From assembly GCF_029626025.1 (NCBI RefSeq), contig NZ_JARUBF010000001.1:5798001-5862000 (forward strand): DNA of 64,000 nt, read 5' to 3'. Of this stretch, positions 52,817 to 63,081 are shown piece by piece; within the stretch, counting starts at the first letter, position 1; each line of letters begins with the position of its first letter. A program made the position numbers and the translations under genes. Source of the stretch: Solwaraspora sp. WMMD406 (GTDB lineage: Bacteria; Actinomycetota; Actinomycetes; Mycobacteriales; Micromonosporaceae). Below the pieces are notes generated by a model. The model was not told the DNA's origin. It was given only the letters and a program-made list of their open reading frames with translations, and made no database searches.

Positions 52817-53563
52817 TCAGATGTCGTAGCGGGATCCGGCGCGGACGATCTCCACCGGCCCGTCGAAGGTCGACGCCGCGGCCTCGAAGGTCGACGCCTC
52901 ACTGCCCCAGGCGGTCACCAGGTGGGTCAGCAGCAGTCGGCCGACCCCGGCCTTGGTGGCGGCCTCCCCCGCTTCCCGTCCGGTCAGGTGCAGGTCCGGT
53001 GGGTTGTCGACGCCGTCGAGATAACTCGCCTCGCAGAGGAAGACGTCCGCCCCCTGGGCCAACCGCAGCAACGACTCGCAGGGTGCCGTGTCCGACGAAT
53101 AGGTCAACACCCGCTCGGCGTGCTCGACCCGGACGCCGTAGGTCTCGACCGGATGGTTGACCCGGTCGACGGTGATCTGCAACGGACCGATCGGGAAACT
53201 GCCGGGCTGCAGGCCGTAGAAGGTGTAGACGTCGTCCACCGGCGTGCCGTCGGTGCTGTAGGCCGTGGCGATCCGGTCAGGTGCGCCGGCCGGGGCGTAG
53301 ACCGGCAACGGCGGATGGGGGCCGTCCGGGGCGTAGCGTCGGACGACCACGTACGTGCAGGCGTCGAGCATGTGATCGCAGTGCAGGTGGGTCAGCAGGA
53401 TGGCGTCGACCGCGTGCAGACCGGCGTAGCGTTGCAGCGCCGAGAGCGAACCGGACCCGAAGTCGAGCAGCAGCCGAAACCCATCAGCCTCGACCAGGTA
53501 CGCCGAGCACGCGGACTCGGGCCCCGGAAAACTGCCGGCGCAGCCGAGAACAGTCAAACGCAT
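52817..53563 (-). CDS. Metallo-beta-lactamase-fold hydrolase, Rv1339-like cyclic nucleotide phosphodiesterase
   Basis: A 248-aa protein from ATG 53563, with GGAA nearby. The MBL signature is THLHCDHM (about 60-67), with later ligands at NHPVETYGVR, TYSSDTAPC and LLLTHLVTAW. The homologue in the same gene neighbourhood of M. tuberculosis, Rv1339, is described as an atypical class II cAMP phosphodiesterase, so a role in cAMP turnover is likely. A tRNase Z-like function is the alternative from fold alone. Confidence 0.87.
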   Translation of the reverse strand: MRLTVLGCAGSFPGPESACSAYLVEADGFRLLLDFGSGSLSALQRYAGLHAVDAILLTHLHCDHMLDACTYVVVRRYAPDGPHPPLPVYAPAGAPDRIATAYSTDGTPVDDVYTFYGLQPGSFPIGPLQITVDRVNHPVETYGVRVEHAERVLTYSSDTAPCESLLRLAQGADVFLCEASYLDGVDNPPDLHLTGREAGEAATKAGVGRLLLTHLVTAWGSEASTFEAAASTFDGPVEIVRAGSRYDI

Positions 53564-53834
53564 CAAGTGTTCCAATGGTCACGGTAAGAAACCGACAGCG
53601 CGCCGATCCTGCCATCGAAGATCTCCATCAGCGGCTCTGCCACGCTGGGCAGCCTACGCTGCGGCCAGCGAGGTTATGAAAGATCCGCTGCAACTTGTCG
53701 CGAACGTGACACAGAAGCGCGAACAAGTGGAGCGACTTCGACAACCCGGCCACCGTTACACATAGCAAGACCAATCCTTTGCACGCACACCAGCTCGTCG
53801 AACACTGGTCACGGCGATGGCAGGATGGTGACGA

Positions 53835-54158
53835 ATGGGCACGAAGGCCGGTTCTTCCTCGCTGTCGGACCACAGCCACCCTCGGGAGTCGTCGACTCGG
53901 CAGCTCGGCAGATCAGCCTGGGCCACCCTGCTCGGGGCATCGTGGCTCGCGGTGGCGCTCGTCGGGCTCTCGGCGATCAGATCCGGCCAGGCTCCCGGCT
54001 GGTACGAGCCGATGCTGGTCGGCAGCGGCCTCGTCGGCATCGCCAGTGCCGCCGTCGGGTTCCTGATCACCCGACGGCGGCGAGTGACGGTGGCGTTGTT
54101 GCTGACCGCGACCGCTCTGCTGGCGGCGGCGGCCGGGGTCACCGCGGCGACGCCGTGA
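53835..54158 (+). CDS. Small membrane protein, 107 aa, unknown
   Basis: Two to three hydrophobic segments (about 30-47, 61-78, 85-103) after a polar N-terminus. No family recognised. It is on the opposite strand to its neighbours, between the phosphodiesterase gene and cysM, with only a weak AGGATGG before the ATG. The GC-rich third positions favour a real gene. Downstream is a 21-bp duplication. Confidence 0.55.
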   Translation: MGTKAGSSSLSDHSHPRESSTRQLGRSAWATLLGASWLAVALVGLSAIRSGQAPGWYEPMLVGSGLVGIASAAVGFLITRRRRVTVALLLTATALLAAAAGVTAATP

Positions 54159-54197
54159 GGAACGCCCTCGACGCCGTGAGGAACGCCCTCGACGCCA
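54149..54197. repeat. 21-bp tandem duplication
   Basis: Unit CGACGCCGTGAGGAACGCCCT, two copies plus a partial third, starting in the last codons of the small membrane protein gene and ending near the cysM stop. Confidence 0.8.
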
Positions 54198-54221
54198 CGG
54201 TGACCCGGGACCGCCGGTCGG

Positions 54222-55196
<975 letters not shown>

Positions 55197-55544
55197 TCAG
55201 CCGGCGGGGATCGGCGCCGGCGACGCCGGCTGGCCGCCCAGGAGCGCCGCCGCCGCAGCGAAGCCGAGCGCCCCACCGGCCACTGCCGGCAGGACGGTCA
55301 CGGTGTCGCCGTCGGAGAGTTTGGCGTCGAGCGCGCCGAGGAACCGGACGTCCTCGTCGTTGACGTAGATGTTGACGAACCGGTGCAGGGTGCCTTCGGC
55401 GGTGACCAACCGGCCCCGCAGTCCGGAGTGCCGGGCGTCGAGGTCATCGAGCAGGGCGGCGAGGGTGTCCCCGCTGCCCTCGATGACCTTAGCTCCGCCG
55501 GTGTAGCTGCGCAGAATGGTGGGTACGCGAACTTCGATAGCCAT
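55197..55544 (-). CDS. cysO: Sulfur carrier protein CysO (ThiS/MoaD-like) with C-terminal extension
   Basis: A 115-aa protein of ubiquitin-like fold. Its beta-grasp sequence runs to DTVTVLPAVAGG, where CysO normally ends in the free Gly-Gly that becomes a thiocarboxylate. Here the frame continues for about 22 more residues (ALGFAAAAALLGGQPASP...), including a second GG. Start ATG has AGGAG upstream. If the reading frame is right, the tail must be removed before activation; the adjacent JAMM protease Mec is a candidate. Confidence 0.9.
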   Translation of the reverse strand: MAIEVRVPTILRSYTGGAKVIEGSGDTLAALLDDLDARHSGLRGRLVTAEGTLHRFVNIYVNDEDVRFLGALDAKLSDGDTVTVLPAVAGGALGFAAAAALLGGQPASPAPIPAG

Positions 55545-55607
55545 TGACGTGCTCCTATAACGACGGTGGATCGGATCGAGACTGCGGTGCCGGACGCGGC
55601 GCTTGGG

Positions 55608-56099
55608 TCAGCGGCCGGACGAACACTCGTAGTCGACCGTCGTCGGGGTCTGCCCGAACAGGTACGACTGCACCGCGTGCGGATCGACACCGGCGTCAAC
55701 GACGTTCACCGGTTCCTCGGACACGACGCCGTCCACGATGCGGAACGACCGGATCTCGGTGACCTCCGGGTCACGGGTGGAGACCAGCAGGTAATGGGCC
55801 TCAGGCCAGCCGGCGATGGCGGCGTCGGTCCGAGAGGGGTACGCCTCGGTCGCGGTGTGCGAGTGGTAGATCACCACCGGCTCCTCGTCCCGGTCGTCCA
55901 TCTCCCGCCAGAGCCGCAGCTGCTCCATCGAGTCGAACTCGTAGAACGTCATCGAACGGGCCGCGTTTTGCATGGGGACGTGCCGGACCGGCTTGTCCGA
56001 GCCAGCCGGCCCCGCCACGACGCCGCACGCCTCGTCGGGGTGGTCCCGGCGGGCGTGCGCGACGATCGCGTCGATGATCGACCGGTCGATACTCAGCAC
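55608..56099 (-). CDS. mec: Mec+ JAMM/MPN metalloprotease (CysO-cysteine peptidase)
   Basis: A 163-aa Mov34/MPN protein. The JAMM zinc motif is complete: an upstream Glu (DEACG) and HSHTATEAYPSRTD (HxH-x7-S-x2-D, about 81-94). In mycobacteria Mec releases cysteine from the CysO-cysteine adduct made by CysM. GTG start, preceded by GGGGGGC and a TAGGCT hexamer. First gene of the mec-cysO-cysM operon. Confidence 0.94.
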   Translation of the reverse strand: MLSIDRSIIDAIVAHARRDHPDEACGVVAGPAGSDKPVRHVPMQNAARSMTFYEFDSMEQLRLWREMDDRDEEPVVIYHSHTATEAYPSRTDAAIAGWPEAHYLLVSTRDPEVTEIRSFRIVDGVVSEEPVNVVDAGVDPHAVQSYLFGQTPTTVDYECSSGR

Positions 56100-56106
56100 G
56101 CCCCCC

Positions 56107-56112
56107 AGCCTA
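56107..56112 (-). promoter_or_regulatory. -10 box before the mec-cysO-cysM operon
   Basis: TAGGCT on the minus strand seven bases before the mec GTG. Transcription could be leaderless, although a G-rich stretch in between may also act as ribosome binding site. Confidence 0.4.
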
Positions 56113-56182
56113 CCGCCTCCGACGGGCAGGGCCGCCCGTGGTGGTGGTCACGCTGCCGACGGTGACCGCCGGGCCCGACGGC

Positions 56183-56689
56183 TCACTGCCGACCGATCAT
56201 CGCCATCAGCAGGGACTCCTGCAGGTAGCCAAGGTAGGCGTAGACCGACAGCTGGAAGTGCCGACTGGACGAGCGGTCGTCGGTCTCCACGGCCGCCAGC
56301 TCCGCGCCGAGGTCGGTGTCGGGTTTGATGTCCAGTCGGACGCCGATCGCCAGGCGGGCGTCGTTGATCGCCCGTAGCCAGGCCTCCGCCGCCTCGTCGT
56401 CCAGCCGGACGTCGCCACCGGCCGGGCCGGGCAGCCCGGCGAGCACCGCTCCGGCCTGGTCGATCTTGGCGGTCTTGAGATCGCCTTCGGTGTATCGGCG
56501 GAAATCCGCCGAGCTGGCCGGATCCTCCGGATAGACAGCTGGAAAGAGCCGGTCGACCACTGGATCGTCGGGGTCGAACCCGTCGGTGAGCAGGCCGACC
56601 ACCTCGGTGGCGACCTTCCGCAACACCCGTACCTCGTCGGGTGTGAAGGTGGCGACCACACCCGTACCTCGACGCCGGAACATGCTCAT
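56183..56689 (-). CDS. DUF2017 protein
   Basis: A 168-aa protein of actinobacterial family DUF2017, almost always next to clpS, as here (four-base overlap). Helical, with [20 protein letters not shown] at the start and [18 protein letters not shown] near the end. Function unknown; linkage suggests a link with ClpS-dependent proteolysis. Confidence 0.9.
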   Translation of the reverse strand: MSMFRRRGTGVVATFTPDEVRVLRKVATEVVGLLTDGFDPDDPVVDRLFPAVYPEDPASSADFRRYTEGDLKTAKIDQAGAVLAGLPGPAGGDVRLDDEAAEAWLRAINDARLAIGVRLDIKPDTDLGAELAAVETDDRSSSRHFQLSVYAYLGYLQESLLMAMIGRQ

Positions 56690-56976
56690 GCTCGATCGAC
56701 AGTCGCCCAGAGCCCGTACGCGTGCAGCCGGGACGCGTCCAGCTCCATCCGCTCCCGGGCACCGCTGGACACCACCGCCCGGCCCTTGTGGTGTACGTCG
56801 AGCATCAACTGTTCAGCCCTCTCGTGGCTGTAGCCGAACAACTTCTGAAAGACCCAGGTCACGTAGGTCATCAGGTTGACCGGATCGTCCCACACGACCG
56901 TCACCCACAACCGTTCGTCACCTGGCACCTCGTCGGTGTCCGGCCGCTTTGCCGGCGCAACCTGTGGAGCCGCCAT
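56686..56976 (-). CDS. clpS: ATP-dependent Clp protease adaptor ClpS
   Basis: A 96-aa adaptor that delivers N-degron substrates to ClpC/ClpA. Core [46 protein letters not shown] has the DD(P)xN(L)MxYV substrate pocket and the His pair. The ATG at 56976 with GGGGGA upstream was chosen over the longer frame. Confidence 0.95.
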   Translation of the reverse strand: MAAPQVAPAKRPDTDEVPGDERLWVTVVWDDPVNLMTYVTWVFQKLFGYSHERAEQLMLDVHHKGRAVVSSGARERMELDASRLHAYGLWATVDRA

Positions 56977-57036
56977 TCCCCCATCGTGCCACCGCCGCTG
57001 CCGGGAGAAGCAACCGGAAGGCCATGGAACCATCGT

Positions 57037-58848
57037 TCAGCGTCGTGGTGCGCCGCCGTCGATCGTCTCCGCGAGCAGGTCGGCAAGCAGGTCGGCAAGC
57101 AGGTCGGCGAGGTGGCGACGGATCAGCGTGAAGCGCGATTCGATCGCCTCCTCCAGCGAGAGCTCGAGACCCCGCACCGCCCGCTGCACCCAGGAGTGGG
57201 CCTGGTGGGGCGCCATCCCGGCCAGCCCACCGACCGGATGCCAACAGTCGGCGGTCAGCGCGATGCCGATCGGCGCCACCGGATACCGCGACGGTGGGGA
57301 CGGGTAGGCGAAGTACACGTCAACCGGTCCGGCCGACGACGTGTCCGACCCCGCGACGACATCGACCTCCGCCGCGCGGCCGACCAGCAGCGCGACCGGC
57401 ACCGAACCGGCTCCGGGATCAGTGCCGATCCGTCGCCGCAACTGTTCACGCAGCACGAAACGCAACGCCTGCGGGCAATCGGCGCCGAAGACGGCGAGCA
57501 CCATCTCGTCGATGATCCAGTCGACCGCCTCCGCATCGGCGATCGCCGCCCGCAGCGAAAGTGCGAGCAGTTCGCGGTCGAGGAATCCGGCGCCGCTCGC
57601 CGGCCCGCCACCGTGCATGAGCTCGGGTACGACCCTGACGTGAACGCCCGCCAGGGCGATCCCGAGATCCCAGCGAACCCGCCGGCCGGCCCGGTGGACG
57701 ACCCGGTCCAGGCGGCGCTCCCAGCCCGGCCGCCCCGGCCCCGACTCACCCGGGCCGGACTCACCACCGTCGGCGTCCTGCGGACCGGACTCACCACCGT
57801 CGGCGCTCTGCGGGCCGGACTCACCACCGTCGGCCAGGCCCGGCGCAGGTCCGTCGCCGGCGGCGAGCTCAGGCCGACCGACCGCCGTCAGGGCGGCGGA
57901 CATGTCGAGCTCGGCCAACCCGGCCCCGGCGCGGTGCAGCGCCTCACGATCGGCCCAGTCGATCAAGGCGCGCCGCAGATACACCACGCCGGCGGCGTCC
58001 GCGTCGACCACGAACCAGGGTGCGTCGGCCAGGCCCGGTACCTCGGTGACCACGGCCGCCCGGTACGGGGCGTCGCCCTCGCTCTGCGCGCCGCCCAGGG
58101 TCACCACGCAGAAGATCTCGGCGCCGACGGCGCGTGCCCGGCGCAGCAGGTCGTAGTCGGCCTGGTGGGGTGGCGGGCCGGCGCCGATCACGAACAGGAG
58201 AGCACCCGCGCGGCGTACCGCGTCGACCAGCACGGCGACGCCGGCCGGCGTCTTCGGATCGGTGTCCGGGGTGTCGACGAAGCGGAGGTGACGCAGCACG
58301 GGATCGGGCCGGGTCACCTCGACGCGGCGTGGTGGTCGCGGCGGTGCCGGCTCGTCGCCGATCACCGACGGGCGGTCGAGACCCGGCCGGCGGTGCGGCC
58401 AGCCGGGCACGCGTACGGCGATCCGCGCGGTGGTGCCGTAGCCGACCACCAGGTAGCTCTCCGCCGGTCGGACGACGCCGACGGCGGTCCCGCCGAGCAG
58501 GGCGGCGAGTACGGCTGCGCGCGCCTCGGTGCCGCCCCCGGCCAGCACCACGGCCACCGGTTCGTCGTCGGGCGGATCGATCCGCCCGAGAGCCGGCCGG
58601 ACCGTCAGGGTGGCCGCTGCCGGCGCCCGCGTCCCTTGCGACGGAGGTGCCGGTGGCCCCGGCTGACCGGGCCCGGACGGCAGCGGCGACGGACCGCCGG
58701 CCGGACCCGGCGGTGGCGTCCACGGACCGTCGGGCGAGTCCCGGGACCGCCCGGTCAGCTCGGTGAACGGCCCGCGTTGCCGAGGGACCGCAGCGCCGCC
58801 GACGACCGGTGGTGATGGTGGTGGTGGTGGTGGAGTCACAGGTTCCAT
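57037..58848 (-). CDS. Large Pro-rich protein with degenerate dynamin-like GTPase fold
   Basis: 603 aa from ATG 58848 (AGGAG seven bases upstream). Residues 1-95 are Pro-rich. From about 105 the sequence looks like a dynamin-family P-loop that has lost its lysine (AVVLAGGGTEARAAVLAALLGG), with a G3-like RFVDTPDTDP. Next is an acidic repeat DGGESGPQ (30-bp DNA repeat at 57757), a helical part with WIIDEMVLAVFGADCPQ, and a C-terminal LADLLADLLADLLA repeat (12-bp DNA repeat at 57074). Function unknown; nucleotide binding is doubtful. Confidence 0.7.
   Translation of the reverse strand: MEPVTPPPPPPSPPVVGGAAVPRQRGPFTELTGRSRDSPDGPWTPPPGPAGGPSPLPSGPGQPGPPAPPSQGTRAPAAATLTVRPALGRIDPPDDEPVAVVLAGGGTEARAAVLAALLGGTAVGVVRPAESYLVVGYGTTARIAVRVPGWPHRRPGLDRPSVIGDEPAPPRPPRRVEVTRPDPVLRHLRFVDTPDTDPKTPAGVAVLVDAVRRAGALLFVIGAGPPPHQADYDLLRRARAVGAEIFCVVTLGGAQSEGDAPYRAAVVTEVPGLADAPWFVVDADAAGVVYLRRALIDWADREALHRAGAGLAELDMSAALTAVGRPELAAGDGPAPGLADGGESGPQSADGGESGPQDADGGESGPGESGPGRPGWERRLDRVVHRAGRRVRWDLGIALAGVHVRVVPELMHGGGPASGAGFLDRELLALSLRAAIADAEAVDWIIDEMVLAVFGADCPQALRFVLREQLRRRIGTDPGAGSVPVALLVGRAAEVDVVAGSDTSSAGPVDVYFAYPSPPSRYPVAPIGIALTADCWHPVGGLAGMAPHQAHSWVQRAVRGLELSLEEAIESRFTLIRRHLADLLADLLADLLAETIDGGAPRR
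57074..57109. repeat. 12-bp tandem repeat, 3 copies, encoding LADL
   Basis: Unit AGCAGGTCGGCA, in frame near the C-terminus of the pseudo-GTPase gene, extending an amphipathic helix by one turn per copy. Confidence 0.85.
57757..57846. repeat. 30-bp tandem repeat, 3 copies, in the pseudo-GTPase gene
   Basis: Units beginning GGACTCACCACCGTCGGC, in frame, giving the DGGESGPQ repeats in an acidic linker; the third copy is diverged in its second half. Confidence 0.85.
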
Positions 58849-59026
58849 CGCCGAACTCCTATCGTCCCCGTCGGTCACTGTAGGCACCCGAACGATCTGA
58901 CACGCTATGCACTCGATCACTCACGCAACGAGAAACCGTGCTACTCACTGATCGACCACTCGATACTCAGATGCGTTGCGTGACCGGATCCGCCCGCTGG
59001 GCAATCGTTCTATATGCTGCCCTGCC

Positions 59027-61681
59027 ATGGGCCTGTGGAGATTTGTCGGACGGGCCGAGGAACTCGACCGCCTGTCCGCCGCGGCCACCAGCGGAGGTCG
59101 CGGGTTGATCCTCAGTGGCTCCGCCGGGATCGGCAAGAGCCGCCTGCTGCGCGAGGTCGTCGACAAGATCCCGACCGATACGTACGCCGCCTGGTCCGCC
59201 GCTGGTAGCCTCAGCGCCGCCGGACTGCCGTTCGCCGGGCTCAGCCAGGTTCTGCCGGCGGAGCAACCGCCCGGAATGTCGGCGTCCGCCCTGTTGCGGT
59301 GGGCGGTCGAGTCACTTCGGCAACGGGCCGGCGGACGGCGGATCGTCCTCGCCATCGACGACGCCCACCTGCTCGATCCCTCCTCCGCCGCGCTGACCAA
59401 CCTGATCGCCCGATCTGGACAGGCCACGGTGCTGGGCACGCTGCGCAGCGGCGAGCCGGTGCCGCTGCCGATCCGCGCGTTGTGGACCGACGACCTGGTC
59501 GAGCACGAGGAACTGTCCGCGCTCGGAGTCGACGACACCACCGGGCTGCTGGCCGAGATGCTCGGCGGGCCGCTCGATCCCGCCTCGGCCGAGCGGCTCT
59601 GGCGGCTCTCGGCGGGAAACCCGCTGCTGCTGCGGGAACTGGTGATCGCCGCTCAGTCCGGACACGAACTCACCCAGGCGTACGGAGTGTGGCGCTGGAC
59701 CGGCCGGTTGGCGCTGGCACCCAGCCTGACCGACCTGATCGACAACCGGATCGGGCAACTCGGCCCCGGAGTCCGGTCCGTGATCGAACTCGTCGCCCTG
59801 GGCGAACCGATCGGACTGCGCCTGCTGCTGGCGGCCACCAGCCAGGCAGCCGTCGAAGAAGCCGAGGAACGCGGCCTGATCCGGGTGGTCAACGACGACC
59901 GGAGACGCGACGTCCACCTGACCCACCCGCTCTACGGCGAGGTGGTCCGGCGGGCCTGCCCGGTGACCCGGTCGCACCGGCTGCAGGCACAACTGGCGAC
60001 CCTGGTCGAGCAGACCGGCGCCCGCCGCCGCGACGACCTTTTGCGGGTGGCGGTCTGGCGGCTGGAGTCGGACACCGCCGACGATCCGGGCCTGCTGCTG
60101 CGCGCCGCCGCCGCCGCGTTCACCGGCTACGACATCCCACTCGCCGACCGACTGGCGACCCGGGCGGTCAGCACCGGCGGCGGCTTCGCCGCCGCCGAAC
60201 TGATGGCCACCATCCTGATGTTCCGCGACGAACCGGAACGGGCGCTGGCCACCATCGAATCGGTCCGCCACCAGATCGACGACGACGACCGGCGTGGCAG
60301 GTGGCTGATGGTGCTGGGGCTGGTCGCCTACTGGGGGCTGGCCCACGAATCCACCGTGGAGGACCTGGCCGACGGGGTCACCCTGATCCGCGACCCGGCC
60401 GGGCAGGCCAGGGTGCACTCGTTCGAGGCCATCATGCGGCTGCACCGCTTGGAGTGCGACGCAGCGCTGCGGCTGGCCCGCAGCGTGCTCGACCGGCCGG
60501 CGGCCACCCCCGCCGCGCGCGGACTCGCCCAGTGCACCATCGCCCATCTGCGGGCCGCACAGGGCGACCTGACCGAAAGCAGCCAGGCGATCAACGAGGT
60601 GGAGGCCGACGCGACGCGCTGGCGGACCGAACTGCCGTACCTGCAGCTTGCCCTGGAGCTGGCTCGCGGCACCCGGCTGGTACTCGCCGGCGACCTGGCG
60701 GGGATCGACGCGATCGTGGCCGAGGAGTTCGCCGATTTGGCCGACGCCGGCGACTTCCGGCTGGGCTCCGGCTATCTGTCGGTCGTCCGCGCCCAGGCAG
60801 CCCGGCTGCGAGGACGACTCGACGACGCGGCACGGCACAGCCGGCAGGCCTGCGCGATGCTGGCCACCGGGCGGATCTTCGCCGGCCTGGCCCACGCCGA
60901 GCGGGCCCACGCCGCCGCGCTGCGCGGCGACGCGGCCGCCGCGAAGACGGCGATGAGCGACTCCGACCGGGCCCAGGCACCGGGCATGGCCATCCTCTAT
61001 CCCTGGCGGGAACAGGCCCGGTGCTGGGTGACGGTGAGCGAAGGGGACCTCGACGGCGGCGTACGGATGCTGCGGGAACTGGCCGACCGGCTGCGTACCG
61101 ACGGGTTCGCCGGACACGAAGTGGTGGTGCTGCACGACCTGGTCCGGCTGGGTCGGGCCGATCTGGTCGTCGACCGGCTGGTCGAGCTCGCCACCACTGT
61201 CGAGGGTCCGCTGCCCGTACTGGTCCTGCGGCAGGCGCGCGGGGCTACCGCAGGACCCTCCGGTGAGCTGCTGCGAGCCGCCGTGGGCTTCGCGAAGCTC
61301 GAGCTGCACCTGTTCGCCGCCGAGGCGGCGGCGATGGCGGTACGCCAGCAGCGGCAGGCCCGCTCACCGCTGGCCGGACAGACCACCGTGCTGCTCAGCG
61401 AGCTGCTGGCACGCTGCGCCGACGTCCGCACCCCGGCGCTGCTGGCCGGCCAGCCCCAGCTCACCGACCGGGAGTTCCAGGTGGCTCGGCTGGCGGCGGC
61501 CGGGGTGGCCAGCCGGAACATCGCCCAGCGGTTGTTCCTGTCGACCCGGACTGTGGAGAACCACCTGCAGCGGGCGTACAGCAAACTCGGGGTGACCGGC
61601 CGCGGCGAACTCGCCGCCGCCTTGCGGGCGGTGGAGAGCAGTGGCGACACGGCGAGCGACCGAACGCGACCGGGAACCTGA
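59027..61681 (+). CDS. LAL-type LuxR-family transcriptional activator
   Basis: An 884-aa regulator. N-terminal AAA-like ATPase: Walker A SGSAGIGKSRLL (about 31-42) and Walker B RIVLAIDDAHLLD (about 104-116). A long TPR-like helical middle follows, then a C-terminal LuxR helix-turn-helix (about 815-870, LTDREFQVARLAAAGVASRNIAQRLFLSTRTVENHLQRAYSKLGV). ATG 59027 follows TATGCT by eight bases. It is divergent from the pseudo-GTPase gene. LAL proteins often activate secondary-metabolite or catabolic genes; the target here is not evident. Confidence 0.92.
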   Translation: MGLWRFVGRAEELDRLSAAATSGGRGLILSGSAGIGKSRLLREVVDKIPTDTYAAWSAAGSLSAAGLPFAGLSQVLPAEQPPGMSASALLRWAVESLRQRAGGRRIVLAIDDAHLLDPSSAALTNLIARSGQATVLGTLRSGEPVPLPIRALWTDDLVEHEELSALGVDDTTGLLAEMLGGPLDPASAERLWRLSAGNPLLLRELVIAAQSGHELTQAYGVWRWTGRLALAPSLTDLIDNRIGQLGPGVRSVIELVALGEPIGLRLLLAATSQAAVEEAEERGLIRVVNDDRRRDVHLTHPLYGEVVRRACPVTRSHRLQAQLATLVEQTGARRRDDLLRVAVWRLESDTADDPGLLLRAAAAAFTGYDIPLADRLATRAVSTGGGFAAAELMATILMFRDEPERALATIESVRHQIDDDDRRGRWLMVLGLVAYWGLAHESTVEDLADGVTLIRDPAGQARVHSFEAIMRLHRLECDAALRLARSVLDRPAATPAARGLAQCTIAHLRAAQGDLTESSQAINEVEADATRWRTELPYLQLALELARGTRLVLAGDLAGIDAIVAEEFADLADAGDFRLGSGYLSVVRAQAARLRGRLDDAARHSRQACAMLATGRIFAGLAHAERAHAAALRGDAAAAKTAMSDSDRAQAPGMAILYPWREQARCWVTVSEGDLDGGVRMLRELADRLRTDGFAGHEVVVLHDLVRLGRADLVVDRLVELATTVEGPLPVLVLRQARGATAGPSGELLRAAVGFAKLELHLFAAEAAAMAVRQQRQARSPLAGQTTVLLSELLARCADVRTPALLAGQPQLTDREFQVARLAAAGVASRNIAQRLFLSTRTVENHLQRAYSKLGVTGRGELAAALRAVESSGDTASDRTRPGT

Positions 61682-61749
61682 AGGAGTGCACGACGCGGGC
61701 GGGCGTCCGTCCGGTGACCTCCGCGCCGGCCGGAATCGCCGGGCGGTCG

Positions 61750-61755
61750 TAGAGT
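61750..61755 (+). promoter_or_regulatory. Leaderless -10 box of pncB
   Basis: TAGAGT six bases before the pncB GTG at 61762, matching TANNNT. Confidence 0.45.
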
Positions 61756-61761
61756 AGCCGG

Positions 61762-63048
61762 GTGACCAGCTCCAGTCCCGCGCTGCTGACCGACCACTAC
61801 GAGCTGACCATGCTCGCCGCCGCGCTGGCCGACGGCAGCGCCCACCGCCGCTGCGTCTTCGAGGTGTTCGCCCGGCGGCTGCCCACCGGCCGCCGGTACG
61901 GAGTCGTGGCCGGCACCGGCCGGCTGATCGACCTGATCCGGGACTTCCGGTTCGACGAGGCGACGATCGCGCATCTGCGGGACCGGTCGGTGGTGGACGC
62001 CACCACGGCGAACTGGCTCGCCGACTACCGGTTCACCGGGGACGTCGACGGCTACGCCGAAGGCGAGCTGTACTTTCCCAACTCGCCGATCCTGACGATC
62101 TCCGGCACGTTCGCCGAGTGCGTCCTGCTGGAGACCCTGGTGTTGTCGGTGCTCAACCACGACTGCGCGATCGCCGCCGCCGCCGCGCGGGCGGTGACGG
62201 CGGCCCGGGGTCGGCCGGTGATCGAGATGGGTTCCCGGCGCACGCACGAGGAGGCGGCCGTCGCCGCGGCGCGCGCGGCGTACCTGGCCGGTTTCGCGGC
62301 CACCTCCAACCTGGCCGCCGGGGCACGGTACGGGATTCCCACGGCGGGGACCTCGGCGCACGCGTTCACCCTGCTGCACGACGACGAACGGGCCGCTTTC
62401 GCGTCCCAGGTCGCGACGCTCGGCAAGGACACCACGTTGCTGGTCGACACCTACAGCATCAGCCAGGGCATCCGCAACGCCATCGAGGTGGCCGGTCCGG
62501 AGCTGCGGGCGATCCGGATCGACTCCGGAGACCTGTCGGTGCTGGCCCTGCAGTCCCGCGAGCTGCTCGACTCCCTTGGTGCCACCGAGACGCAGATCAT
62601 CGTCTCCGGTGACCTGGACGAGTACGCGATCGCCGCGCTGGCCGCCGAACCGGTGGACATGTACGGTGCCGGCACCGCCGTGGTGACCGGATCCGGCGCA
62701 CCCACCGCCCACCTTGTCTACAAGTTGGTCGAGGTCGACGGCCGGCCGGTGGTCAAGCGATCGGAGAACAAGGCGACCGTCGGCGGTCGCAAGGTCGCGG
62801 TACGCCGACACAAACCGACCGGCACCGCGACCGAGGAGATCGTCGTCTCGCAGGGGGTACCGGACCGGGTCAACGGCGACCGGGTCCTGCAGCACTCGTT
62901 CGTCGCGGCCGGCGAACCGCTGGAGTCGCCGACCCTGGCACAGTCCCGCGAGCACCTGCGACGCTGCCTGATCTCGATCCCGTGGGAGGGTCTGAAGCTC
63001 TCCGCCGGGGATCCGGCCATCGCGGTGACCGTCGTGCCGTCCGATTAG
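61762..63048 (+). CDS. pncB: Nicotinate phosphoribosyltransferase
   Basis: A 428-aa enzyme of NAD salvage making nicotinate mononucleotide from nicotinate and PRPP. Motifs: LLTDHYELTMLAAAL at the N-terminus, GSRRTHEEAAVAAARAAYLAGFAATSN (catalytic region), GTSAHAFTLLHDDE and RIDSGDLS. GTG start. In mycobacteria pncB is next to clpS; here two genes lie between. It pairs with pncA 33 bases downstream. Confidence 0.96.
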   Translation: MTSSSPALLTDHYELTMLAAALADGSAHRRCVFEVFARRLPTGRRYGVVAGTGRLIDLIRDFRFDEATIAHLRDRSVVDATTANWLADYRFTGDVDGYAEGELYFPNSPILTISGTFAECVLLETLVLSVLNHDCAIAAAAARAVTAARGRPVIEMGSRRTHEEAAVAAARAAYLAGFAATSNLAAGARYGIPTAGTSAHAFTLLHDDERAAFASQVATLGKDTTLLVDTYSISQGIRNAIEVAGPELRAIRIDSGDLSVLALQSRELLDSLGATETQIIVSGDLDEYAIAALAAEPVDMYGAGTAVVTGSGAPTAHLVYKLVEVDGRPVVKRSENKATVGGRKVAVRRHKPTGTATEEIVVSQGVPDRVNGDRVLQHSFVAAGEPLESPTLAQSREHLRRCLISIPWEGLKLSAGDPAIAVTVVPSD

Positions 63049-63081
63049 CTGGTTTTCGCTCGCCGAAGGGATGTCTGGCCC

